Origin: Streptomyces griseoviridis | GTDB taxonomy: Bacteria > Actinomycetota > Actinomycetes > Streptomycetales > Streptomycetaceae | DNA length: 64,000 nucleotides | Assembly: GCA_014649155.1 (NCBI GenBank) | Contig: BMSM01000030.1 | Span: forward strand, 22,557-86,556 | Direction of reading: 5' to 3' | Shown here: one piece after another, positions 50,151 to 59,421 of the stretch | How the letters are laid out: each line of letters opens with the position of its first letter | How positions within the stretch are numbered: the first letter of the stretch is position 1 | Translations under genes and position numbers: made by a program | The notes under the pieces: model-generated | Database searches by the model: none | The model's input: only the letters and a program-made list of their open reading frames with translations | Told to the model about the DNA's origin: nothing

Positions 50151-51494
50151 ATGCACGACACCCGGCCGGACAGCTCCGGCATCCGCCGCGCCTTCTTCGC
50201 CAGCCTCACCGGCACCGCCCTGGAGTGGTACGACTTCGCCGTGTACTCCGCCGCGGCGGCGCTGGTCTTCGGCGACCTCTTCTTCCCCTCCGAGGACCCG
50301 CTGACCGGCACCCTGCTGGCGTTCTCCACGTACGCCGTGGGCTATGTCTCCCGGCCGCTCGGCGGGATCGTCTTCGGCCGCCTCGGTGACGTCATCGGCC
50401 GCAAGAAGGTGCTGATCGCCACGCTGGTGCTGATCGGCTTCGCGACCTTCCTGATCGGTGTGCTGCCCGCCTACTCGACGATCGGTGTCGCCGCGCCCGT
50501 CGCCCTGGTCCTGCTGCGGTTCGCGCAGGGCGTCGGCGTGGGCGGCGAGTGGGGCGGCGCGGTGCTGCTGTCCAGCGAGTTCGGCGACCCGAAGCGGCGC
50601 GGCTTCTACGCCTCCGCCGCGCAGATCGGCCCGCCCGCGGGCAACCTGCTCGCCAACGGCGTGCTGGCCGCGCTCGGCGCGCTGCTGAGCGAGGACCAGT
50701 TCACCACCTGGGGCTGGCGGGTGGCCTTCCTGGTCTCCGCGGCGCTGGTCGGCTTCGGGCTGTGGATCCGGGCCAGGCTGGAGGAGACGCCGGTCTTCAA
50801 GGCGATGGAGGCCGAGCAGGACCGGCCGCAGGCGCCGGTGCGCGAGGTGTTCACCACCCAGCCCCGGGCGCTGGCCGCCGCGATCCTCAGCCGGATCGCC
50901 CCCGACGTGCTGTACGCCATGTTCACCGTCTTCGTGCTCACCTACGCCACCGACGAACTGGACATGTCCCGCGGCTCCGCGCTCGCCGCCGTACTGATCG
51001 GCTCGGCCCTGCAGATCGGCCTCATCCCGCTGGCCGGCGCCCTCACCGACCGCGTCAACCGGCGGCTGGTCTACGGGGTGTCGGCGATCGGCGCGGGTGT
51101 CTGGCCGTTCGTCTTCTTCCCGATGGTGGGCGGCGGCTCCTGGCCGCTGCTGGCCCTCGGTGTCGTGGTCGCCCTCGTCCTGCACTCCCTGATGTACGGT
51201 CCCCAGGCGGCCTTCATCGCCGAGCAGTTCTCGCCGCGCCTGCGCTACACCGGTTCCTCCCTGGCGTACACGCTGGCCGGGGTGATCGGCGGCGCGGTGG
51301 CGCCGCTGCTGTTCACCGCGCTGCTCGGCGCCTACGGCAGCTGGGTGCCGCTGGCGCTGTACATCGCGCTGACGGCCGTGGTCACGGTGGTGGGCCTGGC
51401 GCTGGGACGGGACGCCGACCGCGCCGAGACCGAGGACGCCCTGCTGGTGGAGCAGGCCCGCGAGCACACGGACCACGCCCCGGCCGCCCAGTGA
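50151..51494 (+). CDS. MHS-type MFS transporter (metabolite:H+ symporter)
   Basis: This 447-residue protein starts at the ATG at 50151; the open frame from 50049 crosses the operator dyad. It has twelve likely membrane segments, the GTALEWYDFAVYS opening typical of the metabolite:H+ symporter group, and the MFS loop motif GRLGDVIGRKKVL. FAQGVGVGGEWGGAVLL and ERF-type SPRLRYTGSSLAYTLAG add support. Substrate is probably a small carboxylate or amide used by the adjacent hydrolase and DUF2848 protein. This is inference from neighbours. Confidence 0.9.
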   Translation: MHDTRPDSSGIRRAFFASLTGTALEWYDFAVYSAAAALVFGDLFFPSEDPLTGTLLAFSTYAVGYVSRPLGGIVFGRLGDVIGRKKVLIATLVLIGFATFLIGVLPAYSTIGVAAPVALVLLRFAQGVGVGGEWGGAVLLSSEFGDPKRRGFYASAAQIGPPAGNLLANGVLAALGALLSEDQFTTWGWRVAFLVSAALVGFGLWIRARLEETPVFKAMEAEQDRPQAPVREVFTTQPRALAAAILSRIAPDVLYAMFTVFVLTYATDELDMSRGSALAAVLIGSALQIGLIPLAGALTDRVNRRLVYGVSAIGAGVWPFVFFPMVGGGSWPLLALGVVVALVLHSLMYGPQAAFIAEQFSPRLRYTGSSLAYTLAGVIGGAVAPLLFTALLGAYGSWVPLALYIALTAVVTVVGLALGRDADRAETEDALLVEQAREHTDHAPAAQ

Positions 51495-51555
51495 AGCCGT
51501 ACGGCCGTACCACCGGCGACGACCACCGACGACCCCGACGAAGGGACCCGCACCC

Positions 51556-52347
51556 ATGCGCATCGCACTGAGCCAGCTCACCACCGGCACCGATCCGGCG
51601 CGGAACCTGGAGCTGATCGAGGAGGAGACCCGGCGGGCCGCGGCGGCCGGCGCCCGGCTGGTGCTCTTCCCCGAGGCGTCCATGGTCTGCTTCGGCACCT
51701 CGCTGAAGCCGGTCGCCGAACCGCTGGACGGCCCCTGGGCCGAGGGCCTGCGCGCGATCGCCCGGGACGCGGGCGTCGTCGTGGTCGCGGGCCTGTTCAC
51801 CCCGGCGGCGGACGGCCGGGTCACCAACACGCTCCTGGCGACCGGGCCCGGCGTCGAGGCGTCCTACGACAAGATCCACCTGTACGACGCGTTCGGCTTC
51901 GCCGAGTCGGACACGGTGGCGCCCGGCTCACGGGTCGTCACCATCGACGTCGACGGCGTCCGGTTCGGCCTCGCCACCTGCTACGACGTCCGCTTCCCGG
52001 AACTCTTCCGGGCCCACGCCGACGCGGGCGCCGTGGCGACGCTGCTGGCCGCGTCGTGGGGGGCGGGACCGGGCAAGCGGGAGCAGTGGGAACTGCTGGT
52101 GCGGGCCCGCGCGCTGGACGCCACGCTGTTCGTCGCGGCCGTCGACCAGGCCGACCCGGAGGCGAGCGGCACGCCGGTCCCGCCGAAGGCGCCCACCGGC
52201 ATCGGGTACAGCCTGGTCGCGGGCCCCGACGGCACGGTACGGCGGGCGGCGGGCGCGGGGCCCGAGCTGGTCCTGGCCGACCTGGACCCGCAGGAGGTGC
52301 CGGCGGTCCGGGAGAAGATCTCGGTGCTGGCGAACCGGCGGCTGTGA
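51556..52347 (+). CDS. Carbon-nitrogen hydrolase (nitrilase superfamily amidase)
   Basis: This 263-residue protein starts at the ATG at 51556. The catalytic triad is E40 (FPEAS), K106 (YDKIHLYD) and C142 (ATCYDVRFPEL). Length and motifs fit branch-10-like deaminated-glutathione or omega-amidase relatives, but substrate cannot be read from the sequence. It follows the transporter gene by 61 bp and is likely co-transcribed, which suggests hydrolysis of an imported amide. A large palindromic element follows the stop. Confidence 0.9.
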   Translation: MRIALSQLTTGTDPARNLELIEEETRRAAAAGARLVLFPEASMVCFGTSLKPVAEPLDGPWAEGLRAIARDAGVVVVAGLFTPAADGRVTNTLLATGPGVEASYDKIHLYDAFGFAESDTVAPGSRVVTIDVDGVRFGLATCYDVRFPELFRAHADAGAVATLLAASWGAGPGKREQWELLVRARALDATLFVAAVDQADPEASGTPVPPKAPTGIGYSLVAGPDGTVRRAAGAGPELVLADLDPQEVPAVREKISVLANRRL

Positions 52348-52372
52348 GCCGTCGCAGGGTGCGGGGCGCGGC

Positions 52373-52437
52373 CTGAGGGGCGCGGGGAACCGCGCGACAC
52401 GCCACGGTGGCGCCGTCGCCGGTCCACGGCCCCTCAG
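52373..52437. repeat. Palindromic intergenic element of a type common in Streptomyces, likely terminator
   Basis: CTGAGGGGC (52373-52381) pairs with GCCCCTCAG (52429-52437), with an inner GCGCGGGGAACCGCGC hairpin at 52380-52395. Sequences like GGGGCGCGGGGAACCGCGCGAC recur between convergent genes in many Streptomyces genomes as I recall. Here it also lies between convergent genes and extends four bases into the stop region of the next one. Confidence 0.65.
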
Positions 52438-52637
52438 CGGTTGAGCGCCATCACGACCCAGATGAACGCGACCGCGCAGAGCACGGCCACCGCGAGCAGC
52501 GCGAGCAGCGCGAGCAGTGCGCAGCCGAGCGCACCCACGGTGCCGGTGATCGCCGCCCGGCCGAACCGGGTCACCCGCTCGGCCCGCCGTACCGCCTCGT
52601 GGTACTCGGTGCAGTCGTCCCAGCCGGCGTCCGTCAT
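52434..52637 (-). CDS. Small one-TM membrane protein
   Basis: This 67-residue protein starts at the ATG at 52637. The first 27 residues are charged (YHEAVRRAERVTRFGRA). The rest is one or two hydrophobic stretches (LGCALLALLALLAVAVLCAVAFI) ending in MALNR. It could be a single long helix or a hairpin. It is 19 bp downstream of the GntR gene on the same strand and probably co-transcribed with it. I do not recognise the family. Confidence 0.65.
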   Translation of the reverse strand: MTDAGWDDCTEYHEAVRRAERVTRFGRAAITGTVGALGCALLALLALLAVAVLCAVAFIWVVMALNR

Positions 52638-52656
52638 GCCCCCCGCTCGCCGACCG

Positions 52657-53298
52657 TCACCCGGCCAGCAGCACCCGCAGCGTCGACTCCAGGTGGCCGT
52701 CGATCGCCGTGCGGGCCGCTTCCTGGTCGCCGGCGGCCAGCGCGTCCAGGATCGCGCCGTGTTCGTGCAGCACCGCGTCCTGGCGGTTGCGGGCGTTGTA
52801 GAGGGCGACCTGGCCCGCCCGGACCTGGCGGCTGCGCAGCCCCTCGTAATGGCGGTCGAGGAGGCCGTTGCCCGCCGCTGCCACCAGGGTCATGTGGAAC
52901 TGCTGGTCCACGGCGATGAATTCGCGGGCCTGCGCCGGACCGGTCAGGGCACGCTGGCGCTCCAGCAGGGCGCGCAGGTCCGCCAGCGGACAGCTGCCCG
53001 TGGCGATCACGCGCTCGGCGGCGTACCGCTCCACGATGCCGCGCAGCTCCATCAGCTCGGTGATCTCCCGGCCGGACAGCGGCGCCACCCGCGCCCCGCG
53101 CTTCGGCACGAGCTGGACGAGGTCCTCCGCGGCGAGCAGCAGCAGCGCCTCGCGGATCGGGGTGCGGGAGACGCCGATGCGGTCGGCGAGGTCCTGCTCG
53201 GAGAGGAACTCGCCCTGCATCGCGGGGTCCGTCAGCACGGTCTCCTTCAGGTAGGCGTACGCCTTCTCCCGTCCGGACGTCACCCTGGCCCCCAGCAT
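52657..53298 (-). CDS. GntR family regulator with FCD domain
   Basis: This 213-residue protein probably starts at the ATG at 53298; a frame reading to 53346 would cover the operator, and a GTG at 53283 is also possible. The winged helix has REKAYAYLKETVLTD, EQDLADRIGVSRTPIREALLLL and VQLVPKRGARV. The FCD domain has ELMELRGIVERYAAE, FIAVDQQFHMTLV and HEHGAILDALAAGD with the usual metal-binding His residues. Two direct CATAC-type repeats lie 8-26 bp upstream. They match the dyad at 50053, so it likely controls itself, the DUF2848 gene and the transporter-amidase pair. Confidence 0.88.
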   Translation of the reverse strand: MLGARVTSGREKAYAYLKETVLTDPAMQGEFLSEQDLADRIGVSRTPIREALLLLAAEDLVQLVPKRGARVAPLSGREITELMELRGIVERYAAERVIATGSCPLADLRALLERQRALTGPAQAREFIAVDQQFHMTLVAAAGNGLLDRHYEGLRSRQVRAGQVALYNARNRQDAVLHEHGAILDALAAGDQEAARTAIDGHLESTLRVLLAG

Positions 53299-53305
53299 CC
53301 ACGTC

Positions 53306-53324
53306 GCATACAGCTCGTATACAG
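53306..53324. promoter_or_regulatory. Operator-like repeats upstream of the GntR gene
   Basis: GCATACAG (53306-53313) and GTATACAG (53317-53324) are spaced eleven bases apart, one helical turn. The GCATAC-N5-GTATAC unit is the same as in the dyad at 50053-50080. Confidence 0.7.
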
Positions 53325-53382
53325 CCCCGTACGCAGAAGCTACCACGCGCCGGACGGTGCCGACGAGCCGTGCCGGAGCGGG

Positions 53383-53826
53383 TCAGGGGCGTCTGAGGAG
53401 CTGGTTGACGGCCCGCCCGAAGACGTACCGGCCGGAGCGTTCCAGCGGGCCGCCGAGCGCGGACGGCAGGGAGCGGACGGTCAGTTCCTCGCGCCAGCGC
53501 ACGCGGGCGCGTCCGCCGGGGCCGGGGCCCACCTCGATCTCCGCCCAGCCGCGCACCAGCCGGCCCCGCTTCTCCAGCCGGCACCGGCCCGGCGCGCCGT
53601 CCTCCCCGGGCGGCTCCCAGACGGTCACCTCCATCGGGTCGTCGAAGGCGAGCGGTCCGAGGCCCGTGCGGGCGACGAAGCGGGTGCCGACACCGGTGGG
53701 CGGGGGCGTGAGGACGGTGACCCGGGTGAGCGGCACCACGTCCCCGTGCCGCTGCCACGTGGTGAGCCGGCGCCAGGCTTCGGCCGGCGGCAGCGGCGCC
53801 GTGCGTTCGATCGAGAAGGTGGCCAC
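53383..53826 (-). CDS. SRPBCC (START-like) family protein
   Basis: This 147-residue protein starts at a GTG at 53826. It opens with FSIERTAPLPPAEAWRRLTT, then DVVPLTRVTVLTPPPTGVGTRF, alternating strands (RARVRWREELTVRS) and a long C-terminal helix (LERSGRYVFGRAVNQLLRR). This is the helix-grip fold of polyketide cyclase/dehydratase-like SRPBCC proteins, with a hydrophobic cavity for lipids or other small molecules. No specific ligand can be named. Confidence 0.85.
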   Translation of the reverse strand: MATFSIERTAPLPPAEAWRRLTTWQRHGDVVPLTRVTVLTPPPTGVGTRFVARTGLGPLAFDDPMEVTVWEPPGEDGAPGRCRLEKRGRLVRGWAEIEVGPGPGGRARVRWREELTVRSLPSALGGPLERSGRYVFGRAVNQLLRRP

Positions 53827-53993
53827 CTCACGATCGTAGGGAACACCCCCGGCGCGGCTCGCCGCACCGGCCGGGCGCGCCCCCCGGCGCGGTAGCCGCC
53901 CCGCGCACACGCGCGAACTCCAGTTCGGGGTACGGGGAGCCGACGCCGGTTACTCGCCGACACGCACGTGAACGCGAGAGTGAGGAGAGCCCC

Positions 53994-54971
<978 letters not shown>

Positions 54972-54992
54972 GCCCCTGGGGCGAGGGGCTAC

Positions 54993-55012
54993 AGAGGGTG
55001 CTTTTGCCCTCT
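54993..55012 (+). terminator. Short hairpin with T-run after the epimerase gene
   Basis: AGAGGG (54993-54998) pairs with CCCTCT (55007-55012) and CTTT follows. It is weak, so readthrough into the carbamoyltransferase operon is possible. Confidence 0.4.
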
Positions 55013-55101
55013 CTTTCCGGAATTGAGCTGTTTCCAAGTGTTTGAGACAGCTGTCCCGCGGCACCCGCCGAGCCGGAAGCACACAGGACGGAGCACAGCC
55101 C

Positions 55102-56739
55102 ATGCGCATCCTCGGTATCAACGCCCTGTTCCACGATCCCGCCGCCGCCCTCGTCGTCGACGGCAGGACGGTAGCGGCGGCCGAGGAGGAGCGGTTCAGC
55201 CGCCGCAAGCACGGCAAGCGGCCGGTGCCGTTCTCCGCCTGGGAGGTCCCGGAACTGTCGGCCCGCTGGTGCCTGGAGCACGCGGGCGTCCGCCCCGGGG
55301 AACTGGACGCCGTCGCCTACTCCTTCGACCCCCGGCTCGCCCGTCCCGCCCGCGACCTGGGCCTGGACGACCCCTGGGACCCGCTCCGCCTGGAGTACGC
55401 GCGCCGCGCCCCGCAGTTCCTCGCCGAGGCGCTGCCCGGTCTCGACCCCGACCAGGTCGTCTTCGTCCCGCACCATGTGGCGCACGCCGCCTCCGCCGGA
55501 CCCGCCTCACCCCACGCCGACAACGACGTCCTCGTCCTGGACGGGCGCGGCGAGTGCGCCTCCCACCTGGCCGGCCGCTACCGCGACGGCAAGCTCGACA
55601 CCCTCGCCGCCCAGCTGCTGCCGCACTCCCTCGGCCTGGTCTACGAGGAACTGACCGAGCACCTCGGCTTCCTGCGCAGCAGCGACGAGTTCAAGGTGAT
55701 GGCCCTCGCCTCCTACGGCAAGCCCCGCTTCGCCGAGCGGCTGCGCGAGCACGTCCACGCCACCGGCGACGGCGGCTTCCGCGCCCACGGCGTCGACTGG
55801 GCGGCCCTCGCCCCCGCCCGCCCCGGGGACCAGGAGTGGACCCAGGTCCACGCCGACCTCGCCGCCAGCGCCCAGGCGGTGCTGGAGGAGACCCTCCTCG
55901 ACCTCGTCCACTGGCTGCACCGCGAGGCCGGCGGCGACTCCCTCACCATGGCGGGCGGCGTCGCCCTGAACTGCGTCGCCAACACGCGGATCGCCCGCAG
56001 CGGCCCCTACCGGCACGTCTGGGTGCAGCCCGCCGCCGGTGACGCCGGCACCGCCCTCGGCGGCGCCCTGCACCTCGCCGCGCAGGACGCGGTGCCCGAG
56101 CCGATGCCCGGCGCCGACCTCGGCCGCGGCTGGCGCGACGACGAGCTACGCGCCTGGCTGGAGACGGCCGCCGTCCCCTACGAGGAGCCCGACGACATCG
56201 CCGAGACGGTCGCCGGGGAACTCGCCCGGGACGGGGTGGTCGCCTGGTTCCAGGGCCGCAGCGAGTACGGGCCGCGCGCCCTCGGCCACCGCTCCCTGAT
56301 GGCCCATCCCGGCCGCGCGGAGAACCTGGAACGCCTCAACAACGTCAAGGGGCGCGAGGAGTTCCGCCCCGTCGCCCCCATGGTGCTCGCCGACCGCGCC
56401 GCCGAGATCTTCTCCGGCGGGCCGGTCCCCAGCCCGTACATGCTCTTCGTGCACGACGTCGACCCGGCCTGGCGGGACCGCATCCCGGCCGTGGTGCACG
56501 TCGACGGCACCGCCCGCATCCAGACCGTCGAGGAGCGCCGCGAACCGCTCGTCGCCCGGATGCTGAACGCCTTCGAACGGCGCACGGGACTGCCGGTGGT
56601 CGTCAACACCAGCCTCAACACCGCCGGACGGCCCATGGTCGACGACCCGCGCGACGCCCTGGAGTGCTTCGGCTCGGCGCCCGTGGACCTGCTCGCCATC
56701 GGACCGTTCGCGGTCCGCCGGGGGAGGGCCTTCGCATGA
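55102..56739 (+). CDS. NodU/CmcH-type carbamoyltransferase
   Basis: This 545-residue protein starts at the ATG at 55102. The N-terminal part has GINALFHDPAAALV, EEERFSRRKH, HHVAHAASA and LDGRGE, the metal and carbamoyl-adenylate site. The middle has SSDEFKVMALASYGKP and MAGGVALNCVAN, and the C-terminal part has GRSEYGPRALGHRSLMA and NTSLN. These enzymes transfer carbamoyl from carbamoyl phosphate to a sugar or antibiotic hydroxyl. It opens the operon, so a carbamoylated glycan or glycoside is expected. Overlap with the next gene is ATGA. Confidence 0.92.
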   Translation: MRILGINALFHDPAAALVVDGRTVAAAEEERFSRRKHGKRPVPFSAWEVPELSARWCLEHAGVRPGELDAVAYSFDPRLARPARDLGLDDPWDPLRLEYARRAPQFLAEALPGLDPDQVVFVPHHVAHAASAGPASPHADNDVLVLDGRGECASHLAGRYRDGKLDTLAAQLLPHSLGLVYEELTEHLGFLRSSDEFKVMALASYGKPRFAERLREHVHATGDGGFRAHGVDWAALAPARPGDQEWTQVHADLAASAQAVLEETLLDLVHWLHREAGGDSLTMAGGVALNCVANTRIARSGPYRHVWVQPAAGDAGTALGGALHLAAQDAVPEPMPGADLGRGWRDDELRAWLETAAVPYEEPDDIAETVAGELARDGVVAWFQGRSEYGPRALGHRSLMAHPGRAENLERLNNVKGREEFRPVAPMVLADRAAEIFSGGPVPSPYMLFVHDVDPAWRDRIPAVVHVDGTARIQTVEERREPLVARMLNAFERRTGLPVVVNTSLNTAGRPMVDDPRDALECFGSAPVDLLAIGPFAVRRGRAFA

Positions 56740-57779
56740 CGACCGGACATCCCGCCGACCCCCCGGCCACCGGCTCCGCCGGCTACTCCGTGGTGATCCC
56801 CACCCTCGTCCGGAGCACCCTCGCCGACTGCCTGGCCGCGCTGACCGCCGCGATCGGACCCGAGCCCGACACGATCGTCCTCGTCGACGACCGGCCCGGC
56901 CCGGACGCCGACCCCGGCGCGCTGGAGCACCCCCTGACCGTCCTCGGCGTGCTCCGCGAGCGCACGGTGGTGCTGCGCGGCGGCGGACGCGGACCGGCCG
57001 CCGCCCGCAACGCCGGGCTGCGCGCGGTCACCGCCCCCTGGACCGCCTTCCTCGACGACGACGTCCAGGTCGGCCCGCACTGGTGCGACCAGCTCGTCCA
57101 GGACCTCACCGAGGCCGCCCCCGACACCGGCGCCGTACAGGGCGTCATCGCCGTGCCGCTGCCCGGCGAACGCCGCCCCACCGACTGGGAACGCGGCACC
57201 GCCGGCCTCGCCACGGCCCGCTGGATCACCGCCGACATGGCCTACCGCACCGACGCCCTCAAACAGGTCGGCGGCTTCGACGAACGCTTCACCCGTGCCT
57301 TCCGGGAGGACGCCGACCTCGCGCTGCGCGTCCTCGACGCCGGGTGGCGCATCCGGCGGGGCCGGCGCACCACCCGGCACCCGGTGCGCCCCGCCTCCCG
57401 CTGGGTCTCCCTGACCCAGCAGCGCGGCAACGCCGACGACGCCCTGATGCGCCGCCTGCACGGCCCCGGCTGGTGGTCCAGGGCGGCCGCCCCCCGGGGC
57501 CGGCTCCGCCGCCACGCCGCCGTCACCGCCGCGGGCGCCGCCGCCCTCGCCCTCGCCGCCGCCGGCCGCCCCCGCGCCGCCGCGCTCGCCGGGCTCGGCT
57601 GGGCGGCCGGCACCGCCGAGTTCGCCTGGGCCCGGATCGCCCCCGGACCGCGCACCCGCGACGAGGTGACCACCATGCTGGCCACCAGCGTGCTCATCCC
57701 GCCGGCCGCCGTCTGGCACCGGGCCGCGGGGGAGTGGCGGCACCGGTCCGCCCCCGCCTGGCCGGAGGTCGCCGCATGA
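56736..57779 (+). CDS. Family 2 glycosyltransferase with C-terminal membrane segments
   Basis: This 347-residue protein starts at an ATG inside the previous stop. The GT-A fold shows YSVVIPTLVRS, VLVDDRPG and the metal motif FLDDDV, then GGFDERFTRAFREDADLALR. The last 80 residues have two hydrophobic stretches (AVTAAGAAALALAAAG; LATSVLIPPAAVWHR), so it may sit at the membrane. Donor and acceptor are unknown. Confidence 0.88.
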   Translation: MTTGHPADPPATGSAGYSVVIPTLVRSTLADCLAALTAAIGPEPDTIVLVDDRPGPDADPGALEHPLTVLGVLRERTVVLRGGGRGPAAARNAGLRAVTAPWTAFLDDDVQVGPHWCDQLVQDLTEAAPDTGAVQGVIAVPLPGERRPTDWERGTAGLATARWITADMAYRTDALKQVGGFDERFTRAFREDADLALRVLDAGWRIRRGRRTTRHPVRPASRWVSLTQQRGNADDALMRRLHGPGWWSRAAAPRGRLRRHAAVTAAGAAALALAAAGRPRAAALAGLGWAAGTAEFAWARIAPGPRTRDEVTTMLATSVLIPPAAVWHRAAGEWRHRSAPAWPEVAA

Positions 57780-58432
57780 GCCGCCCGGACACGGTCGGGG
57801 CCGTCCTGTTCGACCGCGACGGCACCCTCGTCCACGACGTCCCCTACAACGGCGACCCCGAGCGGGTCCGCCCGGTCGACGGCGCCCGCGAGGCCCTCGC
57901 CCTGCTGCGCGGGCACGGCATCCCGACCGGCGTCGTCACCAACCAGTCCGGCGTCGCCCGCGGCCTGCTCACCGACGCCGACGTCCGCGCCGTCAACCAC
58001 CGCGTCGACGCGGTGCTCGGGCCGTTCGACGTGTGGGCCGTCTGTCCGCACGGCCCGGACGACGGCTGCCACTGCCGCAAACCGCGGCCCGGCCTGATCC
58101 TCCGGGCGGCCGGCCGGATCGGCGCCGACCCCGCCGACTGCGTCGTCATCGGCGACATCGGCGCCGACCTGGAGGCCGCCCGCCGGGCCGGCGCCCACGG
58201 CATCCTCGTCCCCAACGAGGCGACCCGCCCCGAGGAGACCGCCGCCGCCGAACACGTCGCCCCCGACCTGCTGACCGCCGTACGCGCGCTCCTCGGCGGG
58301 CCGCCCAAGGGGCGGGTCCTGGTCGACGAACGGCCCATCGAGCGGGCCTACGACACCGGCGGCCGGACCGGACCGGCCGACGCGGCGGTGTGGCGGGCGC
58401 CCGCGACCGGGACCGGGCGGAGGCCGCGATGA
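57776..58432 (+). CDS. gmhB: D-glycero-D-manno-heptose-1,7-bisphosphate 7-phosphatase (HAD-IIIA)
   Basis: This 218-residue protein starts at an ATG inside the previous stop. It has the HAD motif I FDRDGTL (Asp13, Asp15), motif II TNQSG, the zinc loop CPHGPDDGCHCRKPRPG and motif IV IGDIGADLEAA. GmhB removes the 7-phosphate from heptose 1,7-bisphosphate. A C-terminal tail of about 35 residues (VLVDERPIERAYDTGG) is outside the usual domain. The presence of gmhA and hldE downstream supports this assignment over histidinol phosphatase. Confidence 0.88.
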   Translation: MSRPDTVGAVLFDRDGTLVHDVPYNGDPERVRPVDGAREALALLRGHGIPTGVVTNQSGVARGLLTDADVRAVNHRVDAVLGPFDVWAVCPHGPDDGCHCRKPRPGLILRAAGRIGADPADCVVIGDIGADLEAARRAGAHGILVPNEATRPEETAAAEHVAPDLLTAVRALLGGPPKGRVLVDERPIERAYDTGGRTGPADAAVWRAPATGTGRRPR

Positions 58433-59421
58433 GAGCGATCGTCACCCGGCTCGACAGCTTCGGCGACGTGCTGCTCGCCGGACCCGCCGTCCGGGCCGTC
58501 GCCGCCCGCGCCGACCACGTCACCCTGCTGTGCGGCAGCCGTGGCGCCCCCGCCGCCCGGCTCCTGCCCGGCGTGGACGAGGTCCTGGTGTGGGACGCGC
58601 CCTGGGGCGGCTTCGACCCGCCGGCCGTGGACCGCGCGGAGCTGGACGCCCTCACCGCCCGGATCGACGCCGGCACCGGCCTGATCCTGACCTCCTTCCA
58701 CCAGTCCCCGCTGCCCACCGCCCTGGTGCTGCGCCTGGCCGGCGTCCGGTACCTGGCCGCGGACAGCGTGGACTACCCCGGTTCCCTGCTCGACCTGCGC
58801 CACCGCCGCGCCCCGCACGCCCACGAGGCCGAGGCCGCCCTGGACCTGGCGGCGGCGGCCGGGTTCCCGAGCCCCGACGACGGCCGGCTGCGCGTCCACG
58901 CACCGCCCTCCGTCACCGACCTGACCGGGACCGGCCCGTACGTCGTCCTGCACCCCGGCGCGAGCGTCCCGGCCCGCGCCTGGAGCCCCGGGCGCGCCGC
59001 CGAGGCCGTCCGCGAACTGGCCGCCGCCGGCCACCGGGTCCTGGTCACCGGCGGCCCCGGCGAACGCGAACTCACCGCGTTCGTGGCCGGGGAGCACGGC
59101 ACCGACCTCGGTGGCCGCACCGAGGCACCGGAACTCTCCGGCGTCCTCGCCGGCGCGACCGCCGTCGTCACCGGCAACACCGCCCCCGCCCACCTCGCCG
59201 CCGCCGTCGGCACCCCCGTCGTCTCCCTGTTCGCGCCGGTCGTCCCGGCCGAACGCTGGCGGCCCTACGGAGTGCCCTACGTGCTCCTCGGCGACCAGGA
59301 CGCGCCCTGCGCCGGCAGCCGCGCCCGGGAGTGCCCCGTGCCGGGCCATCCCTGCCTGAACACCGTCACCGCCACGGACGTGGCAGCCGCCGTCGAGAAG
59401 CTCGTGGGGGAGACGTCATGA
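58429..59421 (+). CDS. Family 9 glycosyltransferase (heptosyltransferase-like)
   Basis: This 330-residue protein starts at an ATG inside the previous stop. It begins with RLDSFGDVLLAGPAVRAV, which matches the GT9 start seen in LPS heptosyltransferases. LHPGASVPARAWSPGRAA, VLVTGGPGERELTAF and GNTAPAHLAAAVGTPVVSLF form the nucleotide-sugar site. It likely uses the NDP-heptose made by the neighbouring genes. Streptomyces have no LPS, so the acceptor must be something else. Confidence 0.9.
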   Translation: MRAIVTRLDSFGDVLLAGPAVRAVAARADHVTLLCGSRGAPAARLLPGVDEVLVWDAPWGGFDPPAVDRAELDALTARIDAGTGLILTSFHQSPLPTALVLRLAGVRYLAADSVDYPGSLLDLRHRRAPHAHEAEAALDLAAAAGFPSPDDGRLRVHAPPSVTDLTGTGPYVVLHPGASVPARAWSPGRAAEAVRELAAAGHRVLVTGGPGERELTAFVAGEHGTDLGGRTEAPELSGVLAGATAVVTGNTAPAHLAAAVGTPVVSLFAPVVPAERWRPYGVPYVLLGDQDAPCAGSRARECPVPGHPCLNTVTATDVAAAVEKLVGETS

